The notes: generated from the letters alone by a model not told the origin. DNA of 64,000 bases from Paenibacillus sp. CC-CFT747 (GCA_030323305.1 CP106741.1:6123501-6187500); one strand, 5' to 3'; shown: positions 10,267 through 21,708, numbered from the stretch's first letter. Made by a program: numbers and translations.

Positions 10267-11022
10267 ATGAGAAGGATGACAATCGGTTCGGAGAAAGATA
10301 TCGAGGCCTTGAAGGAAATCGGCAGAATCGTTGCCCTGACGGTGAAGGAAATGAAACGCAGCGCCAGGGTGGGCATGACCACAAAGGAGCTTGACGAGAT
10401 CGGCGGCCGCATCCTGCAAAGCCATGGAGCGGTGTCCGCGCCAAAGAAATTTTACCAGTTTCCCGGTCACACCTGCATCAGCATCAACGAAGAGGCCGCC
10501 CACGGGATTCCGGGCAGCCGGATCCTTCAACCGGGAGATCTCGTGAATATCGACGTATGCGCCGAAAAGGACGGCTATGTGGCCGACACCGGCCACTCCT
10601 TCCAGATCCCTCCCTTCACACCGGAGCTGGTGCGGCTGTGCGATTATACCCATGAGACGATGATGAAGGTTATCTCTTCCTTGAAGCACGGCGTACGCCT
10701 GAGCGAGGTGGGCCGTATTATAGAGACGGAGGCGGCCAAAGGCGGCTACAAGGTCATTCGCAATCTGTGCAGCCATGGGGTCGGAAAAGCGATTCACGAG
10801 GCGCCGTCCGAGATTTGGCCTGTGTACAACAAGCATGATAAGCGCAGGCTGAAGGAAGGTCAGGTCATTACGATCGAGCCGTTCCTGTCCACTGGCGCCG
10901 AGTTCGTTCTGGAACAGCCGGACGGCTGGACGATGAGCGTAACGGACCGCAGCTTTACGGCACAGCACGAACATACGATCATCATTACGAGGCAGGAGCC
11001 GATCATCGTAACGGTAGCCTAG
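10267..11022 (+). CDS. map: Type I methionine aminopeptidase (MapB/YflG-like)
   Basis: Removes the initiator methionine from nascent proteins. It is intact at about 251 residues. The five metal ligands are in place: Asp in VNIDVCAEKDGY, Asp in VADTGHSF, His in SHGVGKAIHEAP, Glu in TIEPFLSTG and Glu in AQHEHTIII. The opening pattern (IEALKEIGRIVALTVKEMK) resembles B. subtilis MapB more than the ribosomal-operon MapA, so a second copy probably exists elsewhere. Possible starts are GTG 10264, ATG 10267 and ATG 10276. I took 10267 because AAAGGG sits 9 bases upstream. Confidence 0.9.
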   Translation: MRRMTIGSEKDIEALKEIGRIVALTVKEMKRSARVGMTTKELDEIGGRILQSHGAVSAPKKFYQFPGHTCISINEEAAHGIPGSRILQPGDLVNIDVCAEKDGYVADTGHSFQIPPFTPELVRLCDYTHETMMKVISSLKHGVRLSEVGRIIETEAAKGGYKVIRNLCSHGVGKAIHEAPSEIWPVYNKHDKRRLKEGQVITIEPFLSTGAEFVLEQPDGWTMSVTDRSFTAQHEHTIIITRQEPIIVTVA

Positions 11023-11102
11023 GGTGTGACCAGGCTTAAGGCGTTTATGACCTCGGACCATCCTTTCGGTCCATCGCCTATCCCCAAATGGAAATATTAA
11101 TA

Positions 11103-11152
11103 AAAGGACAGATCGGCCGAAGGAATTCGGTTCCGATCTGTCCTTTGTTTTT
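11103..11152. terminator. Bidirectional terminator between map and the giant surface gene
   Basis: AAAGGACAGATCGG pairs with CCGATCTGTCCTTT across a loop of about 16 bases that itself contains CCGAAGGAATTCGG. Runs of A and T lie outside. It serves two convergent transcription units. Confidence 0.85.
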
Positions 11153-11217
11153 ACTGCCCCCTTGCTGTTCCTCCATGGTTGGCTGGCCATCCACCCACCG
11201 TCCGTTCGCAGCAATGT

Positions 11218-14200
11218 CTACTGGACGCGGTGGACCCCGAGGAACGCTTGCACCGATCCGATGATGGTCACCGGAACCGTCTCCTCTTTGACCACCCCGT
11301 TGCCGTATCGCAGCCGGAAGTGAATGCTCTGAGGCCCCTTGGGCAACCCCGAGTTAAGCGACTGCAGCACCGGATCGTACAGCTCTCCGCGGAAGGAGAC
11401 CGGTCCGGTCCGATCCAGAACCACCTCCAGGTGAATGGGCTCCCCATCAAGTCCTACCGCATCCATCCAGGCTTGGGCATCCGCCACTTCGGTCGGAGAG
11501 CCTACGGTTTCGACCACAAAGATTTCTCCGGAATAAAAATCTTTCGGGCGGCCCCTCGTTTCGTGTCCCCGCTCCTCATGATGCTCCAGCCATTCCGGCG
11601 TATGGTATACCTCCGACCGGATGGTTAGCGGGAGAACCTCGACCACTCGGGAGACGGAGGTCTCCGTTAGGCCGTCCGATACCGTCAGTCGGACCGTGTA
11701 GAAGCCGGGTACCGGCGTGACGGCGCTGAACGTCTCCGTCTCCCACTGGCCGAGCTCGCCCTGCGGCCCGAACAAGGTCCATTTCGACGTCAGCGGATCG
11801 CCATCGGGGTCGGAGGAAAGATTGACCGTTGTCAGGGTGTCTCCTCCCACACCGGCTTGGGCGTCCAATCAAACTCCGCCTTAGGAGGCCGGTTGGTATA
11901 GATCCATTGGTCCTGCGACCAAGGGGACCAGATGAGGCCGTCCTGCACCCTCACCCTGACGCGAAGCTTCGTTCCTTTGGGCAGCTCCGTGACGGCCTGG
12001 TAACTTTGGGCTGCCGCCTCCGTATGCTGCGAAACGGCTCCCGAATCCAGAATGAGGGCCGAGCCCGCTTCATTCCAGAATTGAACCTGGTACTTCAGGA
12101 AGACTGTGCCAGGATCGGGATCGGTCTGCTCCCAGACGATAAGCGGCTTGGGTCCGGTAATGGCCGGAGCATCCCGCGTCCCGGTCGGGCTGGTAATTTC
12201 CGCCCGGGGGTCAGGTTGATGGTCAGCCACCCCGTGTTGGACCATTCCGACCATAACGCTCCATCGCTTACCTTAATCCTCACCTGAAGCGGCTCGCCGG
12301 TCGGGAGGTCCGTTCCGGTCGCGGCCGTCTGGCTGGCCGCGCTCGTCCATTGTCCCACCGGCCCGGTGTCGTAAACCACGGTTCCGTTCGCAAGGGCAAT
12401 CTGAACCTGATACCCTTGAAAAATCGTGCCGGGGTCGGCATCCGTCTGGTTCCAGGACACCGGAGGTCTGCGGTTATCCAGGTAAAGTGTTGGAGCCTTC
12501 TCGGAGCCCGCAGGGCTCGTTAGCGTAACGGCTGGAGGGCCATTGACCCGAAACCAACCGATGTTGGACCAATCCGACCACTGTTCCCCGTCGCTAACGC
12601 GTACCTGCACCTGCATGCTTACCCCGGACGGGAGATCCCTTGGCACCTGCCAGGACCAGCTTTACTGGAAGTCCAGAAGGAGGTCTCTCCTGTCTCCTGA
12701 ATGACCGTACCGACCGGATCGGAAATGCGGACATGATACCCCTTGAAGACGGTGCCCGGATCCGGGTCCGACTGGTTCCAGGTTACGGTAGGTTTTGCCG
12801 TATGAACCATAGTGGGAGCCGCCTGTGTGCCGGTCGGATAGGTAAGGACAGCCGACGGTTTGCCGTTGGGCGGTGGAATGTGTCCGACAGCCACTTGCCG
12901 GGTCGCCGGCAGGCTCCAGGCTCCATATTCGTCCCTAACCTGAAGCCCGACTTCGTAGGTGCCTAATTCCGCGGGCCGGGTAAGCTTGTCCGTCCGGTAC
13001 TCTCCGGAAGGAGAGAGATACCACCATTTGCGTTCCATGATTCCTCTCGTCGCCCCATAATCGATTCCTGTTGTGTCTGGTGCGGAGAAGCGGTCCGGAG
13101 CGGCCCACCGGTCGGGATCGTAGCTATCGTCGGTGTACCGGATGGTGCCGTCGGGATTGGCCGCTGCCGTGAAAACGGCAACCGGCCGCCGGTGGACGGT
13201 CACCTTGGCCATGAACCGATTAGACAGCATCCGGTACGAATCGAAAACGAGACTGGGGCTGGGATAGCCCCCATGAGGATCATCCTTGGCGCGGAGCGAA
13301 ACGGTGTAAACCCCCACCTTATCAAAGGTGGTCTGCTCAGCCGTGTAAGTTTGCCCCGCCATTGCCGACACGCCCTGATGATCAAGAAACTTCGGATCAT
13401 GGGAATAGCTCCACTGCATGCTGCCGGCGGGCGGATCCTTTTCCGGGTCGTCAAAGGCAATGTTCCGGTATTTCACCGTGGCATTCCCGGACGAAGGCTC
13501 CCATATCGCATAGCCAGTCAGCCACTGAAGTCCCTGCGCCGGCACCGCCTTGGTTGTGATTCCGCTGAAGGTCACGAAGGATTTGTCCGCAAAGGGGCCG
13601 AGCTTGCCGCTTGGCCACGTACCGTCGCTGGCCGTCAGATACGGCACCCCGTTCAAAGCAACTGAAATGTCAGGGCCCGCCAGTTTAATGCGGAAGGAGG
13701 CGGGAACGTTGTCCTGAAACGGGTAAGGGATGCTGGACAACACGGTCCGGTTGCCATCCGCGTACTTGGCCAGCACCAATGCGTCCCCCTCTGTTTCGAC
13801 CGCATAGCGGTTTCTCGGGTCCTGCATGCGGAACGAGAAGCCGGCTTTCTCCCGGTTTACCCGGGCCTGCCCCATGGTCATCGTGAAGGAAATTTCCGTA
13901 TCGTCCACCGCAAAAGGGGAGACAAACTGGCCGAGCTGGTAAGCCTTGAAGCGTTCCGGCTCCTCACTCGGTTCTCCTACGGAAATCCAGGGAACCCAGC
14001 CGGCTGAGGGCGGATTGCCCCCATATTTGGGATTCCACATGGCCAGAAAGAGACCATCTCCGAAATATTCACCGAATCTCTGGTTGTAGGTGACGGAACC
14101 GTACATAAAATCAACATGAATGAGTCCCCCGGATTTCCAGCCGGAATAAGGCGTTTTGTCTTCTTTAAAAGCCCGATTCGAGTAGCTGCTGTCATTCGGA

Positions 14201-17200
14201 TCATAACGGGAAATCAAACCGTCCCGTGTCAGGGTGCCGGTATTGGCGGCAGCCCTCTGGTCGATGTAATTCCCTTCCCCATCTATATTGAACCGCCGGC
14301 CGTAGGCGAAATATTCATACGTGCTGCCATCGAAGGGAGCCGGCCAGCCGGTGTTCATGTTGACGGCTTGGTAGTGGTAGGAGCCGCCCATGAAGGCATC
14401 GGTCCAGCTCCTGGCAATCACCTCGTTCTTCATCGGATTGATAATCAGAAGAGCCGGATTGTCATAAGGAAGCTGCATGCCGGCCGGGAAGGATTTGGCG
14501 TAGGAGGCGTCCTTCCCCGTCAGTCGGGTGAGGAACCCAAGGGTGAAGTCCGGGTTGATCTTCTCCAAATAGACCCCTTTCGAATACGTGTACCCGTTTT
14601 GGTACGTGCAGATCTCGGTCTGGTAGCGGTAGAAATCCCCTCGGGTTCCTTTGTAGATCGTGCCCGGAACCATCCGGCAGGAGGCGGGCTCGGAGGAAAT
14701 CTGCTCGGTATATGGCTCCGGCTCCTCCATGACGCGGCTCTCGACCAGCTCCGCCTGACGGTTATAGACCTTGACATCCACCTGAGGCCGCAAATTGGAG
14801 TAGGAGCTGTCATTAAGGTCCTGCAAATAAATCATCTCGTCCTGCCGGTTGAACGCATTCTTCACCCTCTCGTACCCCGAGTTGGGGGCGTGAAGAATGT
14901 TCCCTTTTCGAGGGAGCTCGCAATAAATTGACCCGTATACGCATCATAGGTGCGGATGTCCAGAAAGGGGATGTCATATTCGGATTCATCATCCGTATTG
15001 ACCTTCGCGCATTGCTGGCATACCCAGAGAACTTTCTGGTAGATGGTCCGGTCCGCTATTTCGTAAGAAAGCACCCTCGGGCTGCTCAAGGTCGAATCAT
15101 AAGGCCAGCTGACTCGGCTCAAGTCATACCGAGCAAGAGATTCATGATCGGGCCAGAGACCTCCTTTTACTTTCACGGAAGGAGTCGTCACCGGTGCTTT
15201 TAACATGAAATCATAGGGACTTCCATCCAGCCATTTGTGCTCATAGCTGCCGTAAGGACCTAACTGAAGCTGGTACCGGCCGATCTTCGCCTTGTTCATG
15301 GCGTAATAGATGCCATCGTACGTAAAATAGAGATGGCTTTGGTTGGAACGAAAATCCGGTACATTGGCCGAATTCGGTCCATACGTCAGGACCTTCGGCT
15401 TGCCCTCGCTCCCCGGGATCATGACCGGCTGCCTTCGGTCGGAATCCTCCGTCTTGATGACCCGGTAGGGATTAAGGCTGTTGGCCCCAAAACCGCTGTC
15501 CGTAAACGGGGAGAACCAGGCATCGGAATAATAATCCCCGAATCGCTCCACGGAGAACGAGAAGCCTTCCTGCCTTTCAAAAAGCTTCCCCAACCCGCCG
15601 GAAAGGGAGCTGCCATTGGCTGACCAGGATTTGTACAGCATGGGAGACAGGGAATTGGTCCGGTACAAGCCCCAATTGGCCAAAATGGAAGAAGGACTGT
15701 AGGTAACCGGCGGAGTGTAAACCGGCTGGTCGTTCTTCCCCTCCACCTCGAACGATACGGTCGGCGCCAAATTGATCACGTCAAGAGTAAGCAGAGCGGG
15801 ATCCGTCGAGGCCGTATCACCGATTCGGCCGTAATCCTCCGTCACTTGGACATAAAACAAGTACTTGCCCACCTGGGTAGGGGTAAACGACGTTTTTTCC
15901 AGAGTCCCTCCTAAAGGCTGCCAAGCGTCATCCAAAAAGCCGTTGTTGTTGCCGTCGTATTTGTACTTGTATTCAGCCGTCGTTAAGACGTCTCCATCTG
16001 GACTGTAGGATTTGTTGTACAAATCCAGAGCCATTCCCCGGATGGATAGCGGCGGAACATCGAGCTTCGCAACCGGCGGCAGATCCGGGTTCACGATAAT
16101 GGTACAGGTATCCGGGTCTATCGACTTCAGCGGCGGAGACCCTTGGTCATACACATGCAGGGAGGCTTGTACCGTCACATCCTCGGAGGTCCCGTTGGTG
16201 TAAGAGGATTTCTTGTTCGTCCATTCGTCTCTCGCATGATCGATGGCACGGCCGAGCGGACTGTAGCTCTGGCTTGCGTCAAACAGGCTGTCGTCGACGG
16301 GACGGTTTTCCTTCACTTTCTCCGGACATCCCGCGACCGGGATTGGATTAGGCGGTATTACCTCCAGAGTCGCGGAGGCCGTGTAGCTTAGCCCAAATTT
16401 GTCCGTCATGGTGGCGAAGATGGTATGGTAGCCGGGTGTATCCGTATTAATTCCATAGAGATAATCGGAATTCGAGGCGAATCCATAAGTGCCGGGAAGG
16501 GTTTTAACCCAGGCGGAGCTTCGGTTGTAATCCCATCCGGTCAAGCTGAACGGATCTCCGTCCGGATCGCTCGGGGAGACGGGAACGGAGTCCGGGTCCT
16601 CAATGGGTCTGACGTTCACCTTCGTCCCCTGCACAACTTTCGTCAGCGGCTTCACACTGGTAAAATCTCCGTCCGGGAACCAGCCCAGCTTAAAGTAAGG
16701 GGCTCGTTGCTGCCCGGGCTCTTCACCACTAGCGGCTTATCTGCGATCCAGCCGGAGTTGCCGCAGCTTGTCTCGATCATCAAAGAGACGTTATGGGTTC
16801 CCACGCCGATGACCCATGGATAGGTGCTGTACGTATAGGTCAGATCCTGGCTGGAACTGGTGAGCTTTTGCGTCTGTACCTCGCTTCCGTTTCGGCTGAT
16901 TTTGTAAAAATGCCTGGAGTAGGTGCATCCGCTCGGGATCACGAAATTTTTCGGATGCAGCGTAAAATTATCCCGGTAGCTGATCTCTGGCGGCAGGATG
17001 TCAAAATCCCCCGTGATGACCTTCGGCGTCGGTTTGGGTGTCGGCGTTGGCGTCGGGGAAACCGTGGCCGAAGGCTTCGGTGTGGCCTTCGGCTTCACCA
17101 CGACCGTCACGGTCGACGGGTATTTGTAGGTGACGGAGTTGACGTCGACCGTGAACGCCGCGAAATAGACGGTCATTTTCGCTCCAGGTAAACCTAGGTC

Positions 17201-18013
17201 CATGGTTTGGGAGGGCTTTAGAACGTTAAAGTTTTGTGAATAGACAATATTAAAATGGGTTGAGTCAGAAACGCTGTCTACTCTATAATTCATTGGCAAA
17301 GGTTCTGTCTTACCGTATAAGCTTTCCGGACCTAGAATTAAGGAATCTGTGTCAGGAATCACTTGAAACATTTCCAAAGATGGTGTAGCCACTAATACAT
17401 TAGGTAGTTGTAACCCATCTGAGTCAAAATAACCTCGCGTGAGCTTGCCATTTAGGCTAAGCCCGTGGTCAATAACTCCTGGATAAGACGGCATGGGTGT
17501 CCCATTAACATATTCGTACTCCATTGTTCCACTTGACTCACACAGCCCTGTTTGAGAATTTATAGGACTTGGAGGACAGTTACCGCCTTCTTCGTACCAG
17601 TAAACACCGTGAGGATCACTCGGTGTATACCTATACCACGCATAGTATCCTTGTGTCGTTGAATTTTTGGTAGAAGAAACTTCAAGTGATTTACCTGAAA
17701 TTGTTCTGTTTTCTTGCCAAGACGATTGGCCAATTGCATTAGTGACATCAACTCTTTTACCATTTTCAATATAATACACTTCGGAAATAATATTCTCATT
17801 CCCAACATCAAGCGATATATTGGCCGTATCGAACGCCTTAGGTCCGTATATATTACCGTTCCAAATCTTTTGAGCATTAGAATAGATAATTTGAGTTGTT
17901 TCTGCGTGAGCAACACCACTTATCCGAATATTTAAGATAAGTTCGCCTACAAGAAGGCATATAAGGAGTATTACCAAATAGAATAATCTCCTTTTTTTCT
18001 TTAACTTTGTAAT
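11218..18013 (-). CDS. Giant secreted surface protein with PKD and Fn3-like repeats, five frameshifts
   Basis: One gene of about 2,260 codons, split by frame breaks near 16665, 14870, 12640, 12215 and 11850, each mended by one base in a short run. The N-terminus is a signal peptide: KLKKKRRL, a hydrophobic stretch, then SGVAHA. Next come an N-terminal region of no recognised family, a Pro/Thr linker (PTPTPTPKPTPK), several PKD/Ig-like domains (DPDGDPFS, SYSPDGDVL, SSDPDGDPLTSKW), a long central region, and three tandem Fn3-like modules near the C-terminus. No anchor (LPXTG or SLH) is visible. The SLH protein directly upstream may hold it at the surface. ATT at 18013 has GGAGG 8 bases upstream; TTG at 17977 is the alternative start. 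Confidence 0.8.
11890..12880 (-). repeat. Three tandem ~107-residue Fn3-like modules in the giant surface protein
   Basis: Each module carries W-[NE]-Q-[ST]-D-x-DPGT-[VI]-F followed by Y-[HQ]-V, then a sentence such as LQVRIKVSDGALWSEWS. At DNA level the GTGCC(A/G/C)GGATC-type block recurs at about 12752, 12426 and 12106, a period of 320-326 bp. They are diverged copies, so an old duplication. Confidence 0.75.
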
Positions 18014-18400
18014 TACTCTACCCTCCTACCATATTTTTTTACATTTTCTTGCTTAAAATTAGCTGTAATATTGTTTTGGAATAATTAGGATTAGGGGCAA
18101 TTGCAGGAGAATAAATATCTAATGCTAAATACCCTCTAGTCTCCAAACCCTTCTTCGGTATTATGAAACCTGGAAAATCCCCATCTCTATATTCATATAC
18201 ACTAGCTATTGTGTTGAGAGAACCATTATTAAAATCCAGTTCATCCTTAATTGAATGTCCAACTATTGTAGCTAATGGATATTCCCAATCTTGATAAATA
18301 CTGTTATCACTATTGAAAACAGTTCTCCCCTTGAACCAAATTAAGTAAGAATCCTTATAATCTGCAATGGGAAAACCCTTTCGATCCCCACGGTTATACC
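17180..18400. other. AT-rich block spanning parts of two surface genes
   Basis: Base composition falls sharply compared with both flanks (long A/T runs, ATA/TTA-rich codons). It begins inside the giant gene just before its Pro/Thr linker, covers its 5' end and the gap, and stops in the middle of the SLH gene. Reading frames continue through both borders, which points to homologous replacement, not insertion. Confidence 0.65.
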
Positions 18401-19192
18401 ACCGCAACTCCGGAAGCTCCCCCAAATGAGGGTCGTTCGGGTCTGCCAGGTCAATCGCTATCAGCTCCTCCAGCTCTCCACGGTACTTGCCGTCCGGCGT
18501 AGCTACGAACAGGTTATTCGGGTCCCAAGGATGGGCGGGATGCTGCTTCTGCGTAAACTCCGGCATCACCGTGAAAATGTTCGTCTTGTGCCAGAACAGC
18601 TCCGCGTTGGCAACCGCATACTTGTCCACCTCGAGCTTGCCGCCGCCTTTGACCGTCAGGATCCTCTCGATCACGGTAACGGATTGGGCGCGCGTCGTCG
18701 CTTCCGTCTCTCCCAATGCCCCGCCGGCCAGACCTTGGATCAGCCCCGATTGGGCGGCCAGGTACAGCCACTTCTTGTCGTCATCCGTCTTCTCCCCGAA
18801 GCCCGAACGGCGATCCTCGCCATTTCCTCCCGGGTGATTGCCGTGTTCCAGTCGCCGGTCGTGAAATCCTCATACCGGTGAATCCCGGCGTTTACGGCCG
18901 CGTTCACATACGGAACGTACCAGTCGCTGCCGCTACCGGTTCCCTCTGTCTCGAGCTTGAGGGCCGTCACGGCCTGCTTGAGGAACTCACTGCGCGAAAC
19001 GTTGCGGTCCGGACGGAAGGTTCCATCCTCGTATCCGTCTATGTACCCTTTTTGCACCGCCTGCTCGATTCCGCTCTTGGCCCAATGACCGTTGACGTCA
19101 AGGAATTTGACTTCTCCTGCTTTCGTCAGGGTGGCAGCCCCCGCCAACCCGATTGTTACCGCCAGAACGGCGGCAGTCCATGCCTTTTTCAT
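18039..19192 (-). CDS. SLH-domain surface protein, frame-broken
   Basis: Secreted protein of about 384 residues. The signal peptide is KKAWTAAVLAVTIGLAGAA. SLH repeats follow: VKFLDVNGHWAKSGIEQAV with GYIDGYEDGTFRPDRNVSR, then WYVPYVNAAVNAG with AITREEMARIAVRA and a third partial one. SLH domains bind pyruvylated secondary cell-wall polymer. The frame breaks near 18797; one extra base in the CGGGC run gives FGEKTDDDKKWLYLAAQSG. The C-terminal half (HKTNIFTVMPEF onward) matches no family I know and from about 18400 is AT-rich. It ends 25 bases before the giant gene, so the two form an operon. AAAGGGGAG precedes the ATG. Confidence 0.8.
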
Positions 19193-19349
19193 GAATGGCT
19201 CCCCTTTTTTACATAAACTCTTACACGAAATAGCCTAAATCAATCTATTTTTTCCCGTCCCCCTCCAGTCTCAATTTTTAGGAGATACCCGCTTTTCTGT
19301 AATCATGCGGCCTCCCTGAAGGCTTTCCTCTCTCTCCCTCCTTCCCACG

Positions 19350-19420
19350 GCAAAACAAAAACCGCCCAAAGCCCCGCGACTAGCGAAGCCATGGACGGTT
19401 CTTCCGTTCCTGCTCTTATT
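19350..19420 (-). ncRNA. Candidate small RNA or leader transcript, ~70 nt
   Basis: Starts about 6 bases after a sigma-A-like promoter and ends at a hairpin whose outer stem ACCGTCC/GGGCGGT and inner stem GCTTCGC/GCGGGGC (with G-U pairs) lead into TTTTTGTTTT. It lies in the 357-base gap between the SLH gene and topB. It could be a free small RNA or a transcription attenuator for the SLH operon, whose ATG lies about 160 bases further on. No Rfam family is recognised by eye. Confidence 0.4.
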
Positions 19421-19425
19421 TTTTC

Positions 19426-19455
19426 ACTATATAGCAGAGTTTCCCATTTTTCAAG
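19426..19455 (-). promoter_or_regulatory. Sigma-A-like promoter facing the SLH gene
   Basis: TTGAAA, 18-base spacer, TATAGT on the minus strand (or TATATA with 16). It drives the short terminated unit at 19350-19420 and possibly read-through into the SLH gene. Confidence 0.5.
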
Positions 19456-19473
19456 ACCCATTTTTGGAGCGCT

Positions 19474-19503
19474 TGTTCCCCGGCGATGGGGTTTGATACA
19501 ATG
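19474..19503 (+). promoter_or_regulatory. Probable topB promoter
   Basis: TTGTTC, 18-base spacer, TACAAT, about 47 bases before the topB start. Confidence 0.45.
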
Positions 19504-19549
19504 ACAGGGAGTTTTCTTAACCTTTACCAGGCAAGGAGCCCTATTCCCT

Positions 19550-21708
19550 ATGAAAACATTGGTACTAGCCGAAAAACCGAGTGTCGCCAAGGAATTGGCC
19601 CGGGTTCTCGGAAGCACTCAGAAGCATAAAGCGTATTTCGAAGGCCCCCGCTACGTCGTCACCTGGGCGCTCGGTCATCTCGTGACCCTGGCGGAGCCGG
19701 AGGATTACGACCACAAGTACAAAACGTGGAATCTCGACGATCTGCCCATCCTCCCCGGACGGATGAAGCTGAAGGTCATCAAGGAAACGTCCCATCAATT
19801 CCGGGCGATCGAGCAGCTGTGCCGGCGTTCCGACCTGGGGGAGCTCGTCATTGCGACTGATGCGGGACGAGAGGGCGAGCTGGTGGCCCGCTGGATCATG
19901 GAGCTCGTTAACTGGAAAAAGCCGTTCAAACGGCTGTGGATCTCTTCGCAGACGGACAAAGCCATTAAGGACGGGTTCGACCAACTGAAGCCCGGTCACG
20001 ATTATGACCGACTCTACCAGTCCGCCGTGTGCCGGTCGGAGGCCGACTGGCTCATCGGGTTGAACATTACCCGGGCGCTCACGAGCAAATACAATGCGCA
20101 GCTGGCGGCAGGCCGGGTGCAGACCCCGACGCTGGCCACGATGATCCGGCGCGAGCAGGAGATCAAGAGCTTCCAGCCGGTCGAATATTGGACCGTTTCG
20201 GCGGACCTTGGGACGTTCCAAGCCCAATGGCGCAATCCTTCGAACGGGGAAGCCCGGATCTTCGATAAGGCCAAAGCAGAGGACATCCGCAGCCGGCTGA
20301 CCGGCAAGCAGGCCCAAGTGGTATCCATCCAGAAAACGGACAAAGCGGTTCCCCAGCCCCTCGCCTACGACCTGACGGAGCTGCAGCGTGACGCCAACAA
20401 GCGATACGGCTTCTCGGCCAAGCAAACCTCGAACCTTCTGCAGAAGCTGTACGAGCAGCACAAGCTCGTCACCTACCCGCGTACGGATTCCCGTTACCTG
20501 ACATCGGACATGGTGCCGACGCTGAAGGGGCGGTTGGAGAGCATCGCTTTCGGGCCTTACGCCTCCCTGGCCCGAACGATTCTTAAGAAGCCGCTGAACG
20601 TGACGAAACGGATTGCGGACGACAGCGAGGTCAGCGACCACCATGCGATCATCCCGACGGAGCAGTATTTGCAGCTGGGGGCACTGAGCAGCGACGAACG
20701 GAAGCTCTACGATCTGATCGCCCGGCGTTTCCTCGCGCTCTTCTACCCTCCCTCCGTTACGAGCAAACGAGCCTCGTTCTTGAAGCCGGAGGAGAGAGGC
20801 TGTATGCGTCCGGCAAAGTGATCCAGAACCACGGCTGGAAGGAAGTATACGGCGCGAACGACTTCAGCGATCCGGATTCCGATGAAGACGGGGACGAGAG
20901 CAGCGAACGGGACGGCGGAAAGTCCGGCGACCAAACCCTGCCTCCCGTCCAGAAAGGCGACAAGCTTCCCGTGAAACGCAGCAGCGAACGCAGCCAGTAC
21001 ACCAAGCCTCCGGCCCGGTACACGGAAGCCTCTTTGCTCAGCCAGATGGAGAAAAACAGCCTCGGCACCCCCGCCACCCGCGCGGATATTATCGAGAAGC
21101 TGCTGAACACGGATACCATTCAGCGCCAAGGCAGCCATCTCGTGCCTACCGGCAAAGGGCTCCAGCTGATCGAGCTGGCAGCCGAGGACCTCCGCTCTCC
21201 AGAGCTGACCGCCCTTTGGGAGCAGGAGCTCGAACGGATCGCCAAGGGCCAGGGAAGCATGAAGACTTTCCTCGAAGGCATCCGCGAGCAAACGACCCGG
21301 ATGGTTCAGGACGTCAAGAAGAGCACCGCCGTCTACAAGCCTCACAACCTGACGCATAGCCACTGTCCGGAGTGCCAAGCCCTGCTTCAGGAGGTCAAAA
21401 GCAAGCGAGGCCGCACGCTCGTTTGCTCCAACCGGGAATGCGGCTACCGCCGCTCGGCCGACCCGGTGCTCTTGAACAAGCGCTGCCCGCAGTGCCATAA
21501 AAAGATGGAGGTCCATACGGGCAAGGCCGGCCGGTACGCCCAATGCCGCCGCTGCAACGTGGTCGAGGTACTCGACAACGAGGGCGGAGGGCGCAAGGCG
21601 GCCAAGACGAACCGCGCCCTGGTCAACCAGTACGCCGATCAGGCGCCGATCTCGAATCCGCTTGCCGAAGCCCTGAAAGCGGCCATGGACAAGAACAAGG
21701 ACAAGTAG
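19550..21708 (+). CDS. topB: DNA topoisomerase III, frame-broken
   Basis: Type IA topoisomerase that relaxes or decatenates DNA with a 5'-phosphotyrosine intermediate. The Toprim domain is at the N-terminus: TLVLAEKPSVAKELARVLG, then ATDAGREGELVARWI. The active tyrosine is in TYPRTDSRYLTSDM at about residue 309. SLLSQMEKNSLGTPATRAD and IIEKLLN mark the core. The C-terminal ~120 residues hold Cys4-type zinc ribbons (CPECQ, CSNREC, CPQCHKK, CRRC). The frame breaks near 20780 in a short TT/G run; one base restores GGERLYASGKVIQ. Total is about 719 residues, normal for TopB. It stands alone as a transcription unit ending at a strong hairpin. Confidence 0.93.

Noticed and set aside
11179..17191. 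Long plus-strand open frames opposite the giant surface gene (for example 14116-14931)
   Set aside because: They lack ribosome sites and protein-family features, and their residue content mirrors the high-GC minus-strand codons. The minus frames carry clear PKD and Fn3-like domains.
19303..19410. Hydrophobic peptide MASLVAGLWAVFVLP on the minus strand as a type I toxin
   Set aside because: The coding stretch is the terminator hairpin itself, so the transcript would end before translation is complete. No antitoxin RNA pair is evident.
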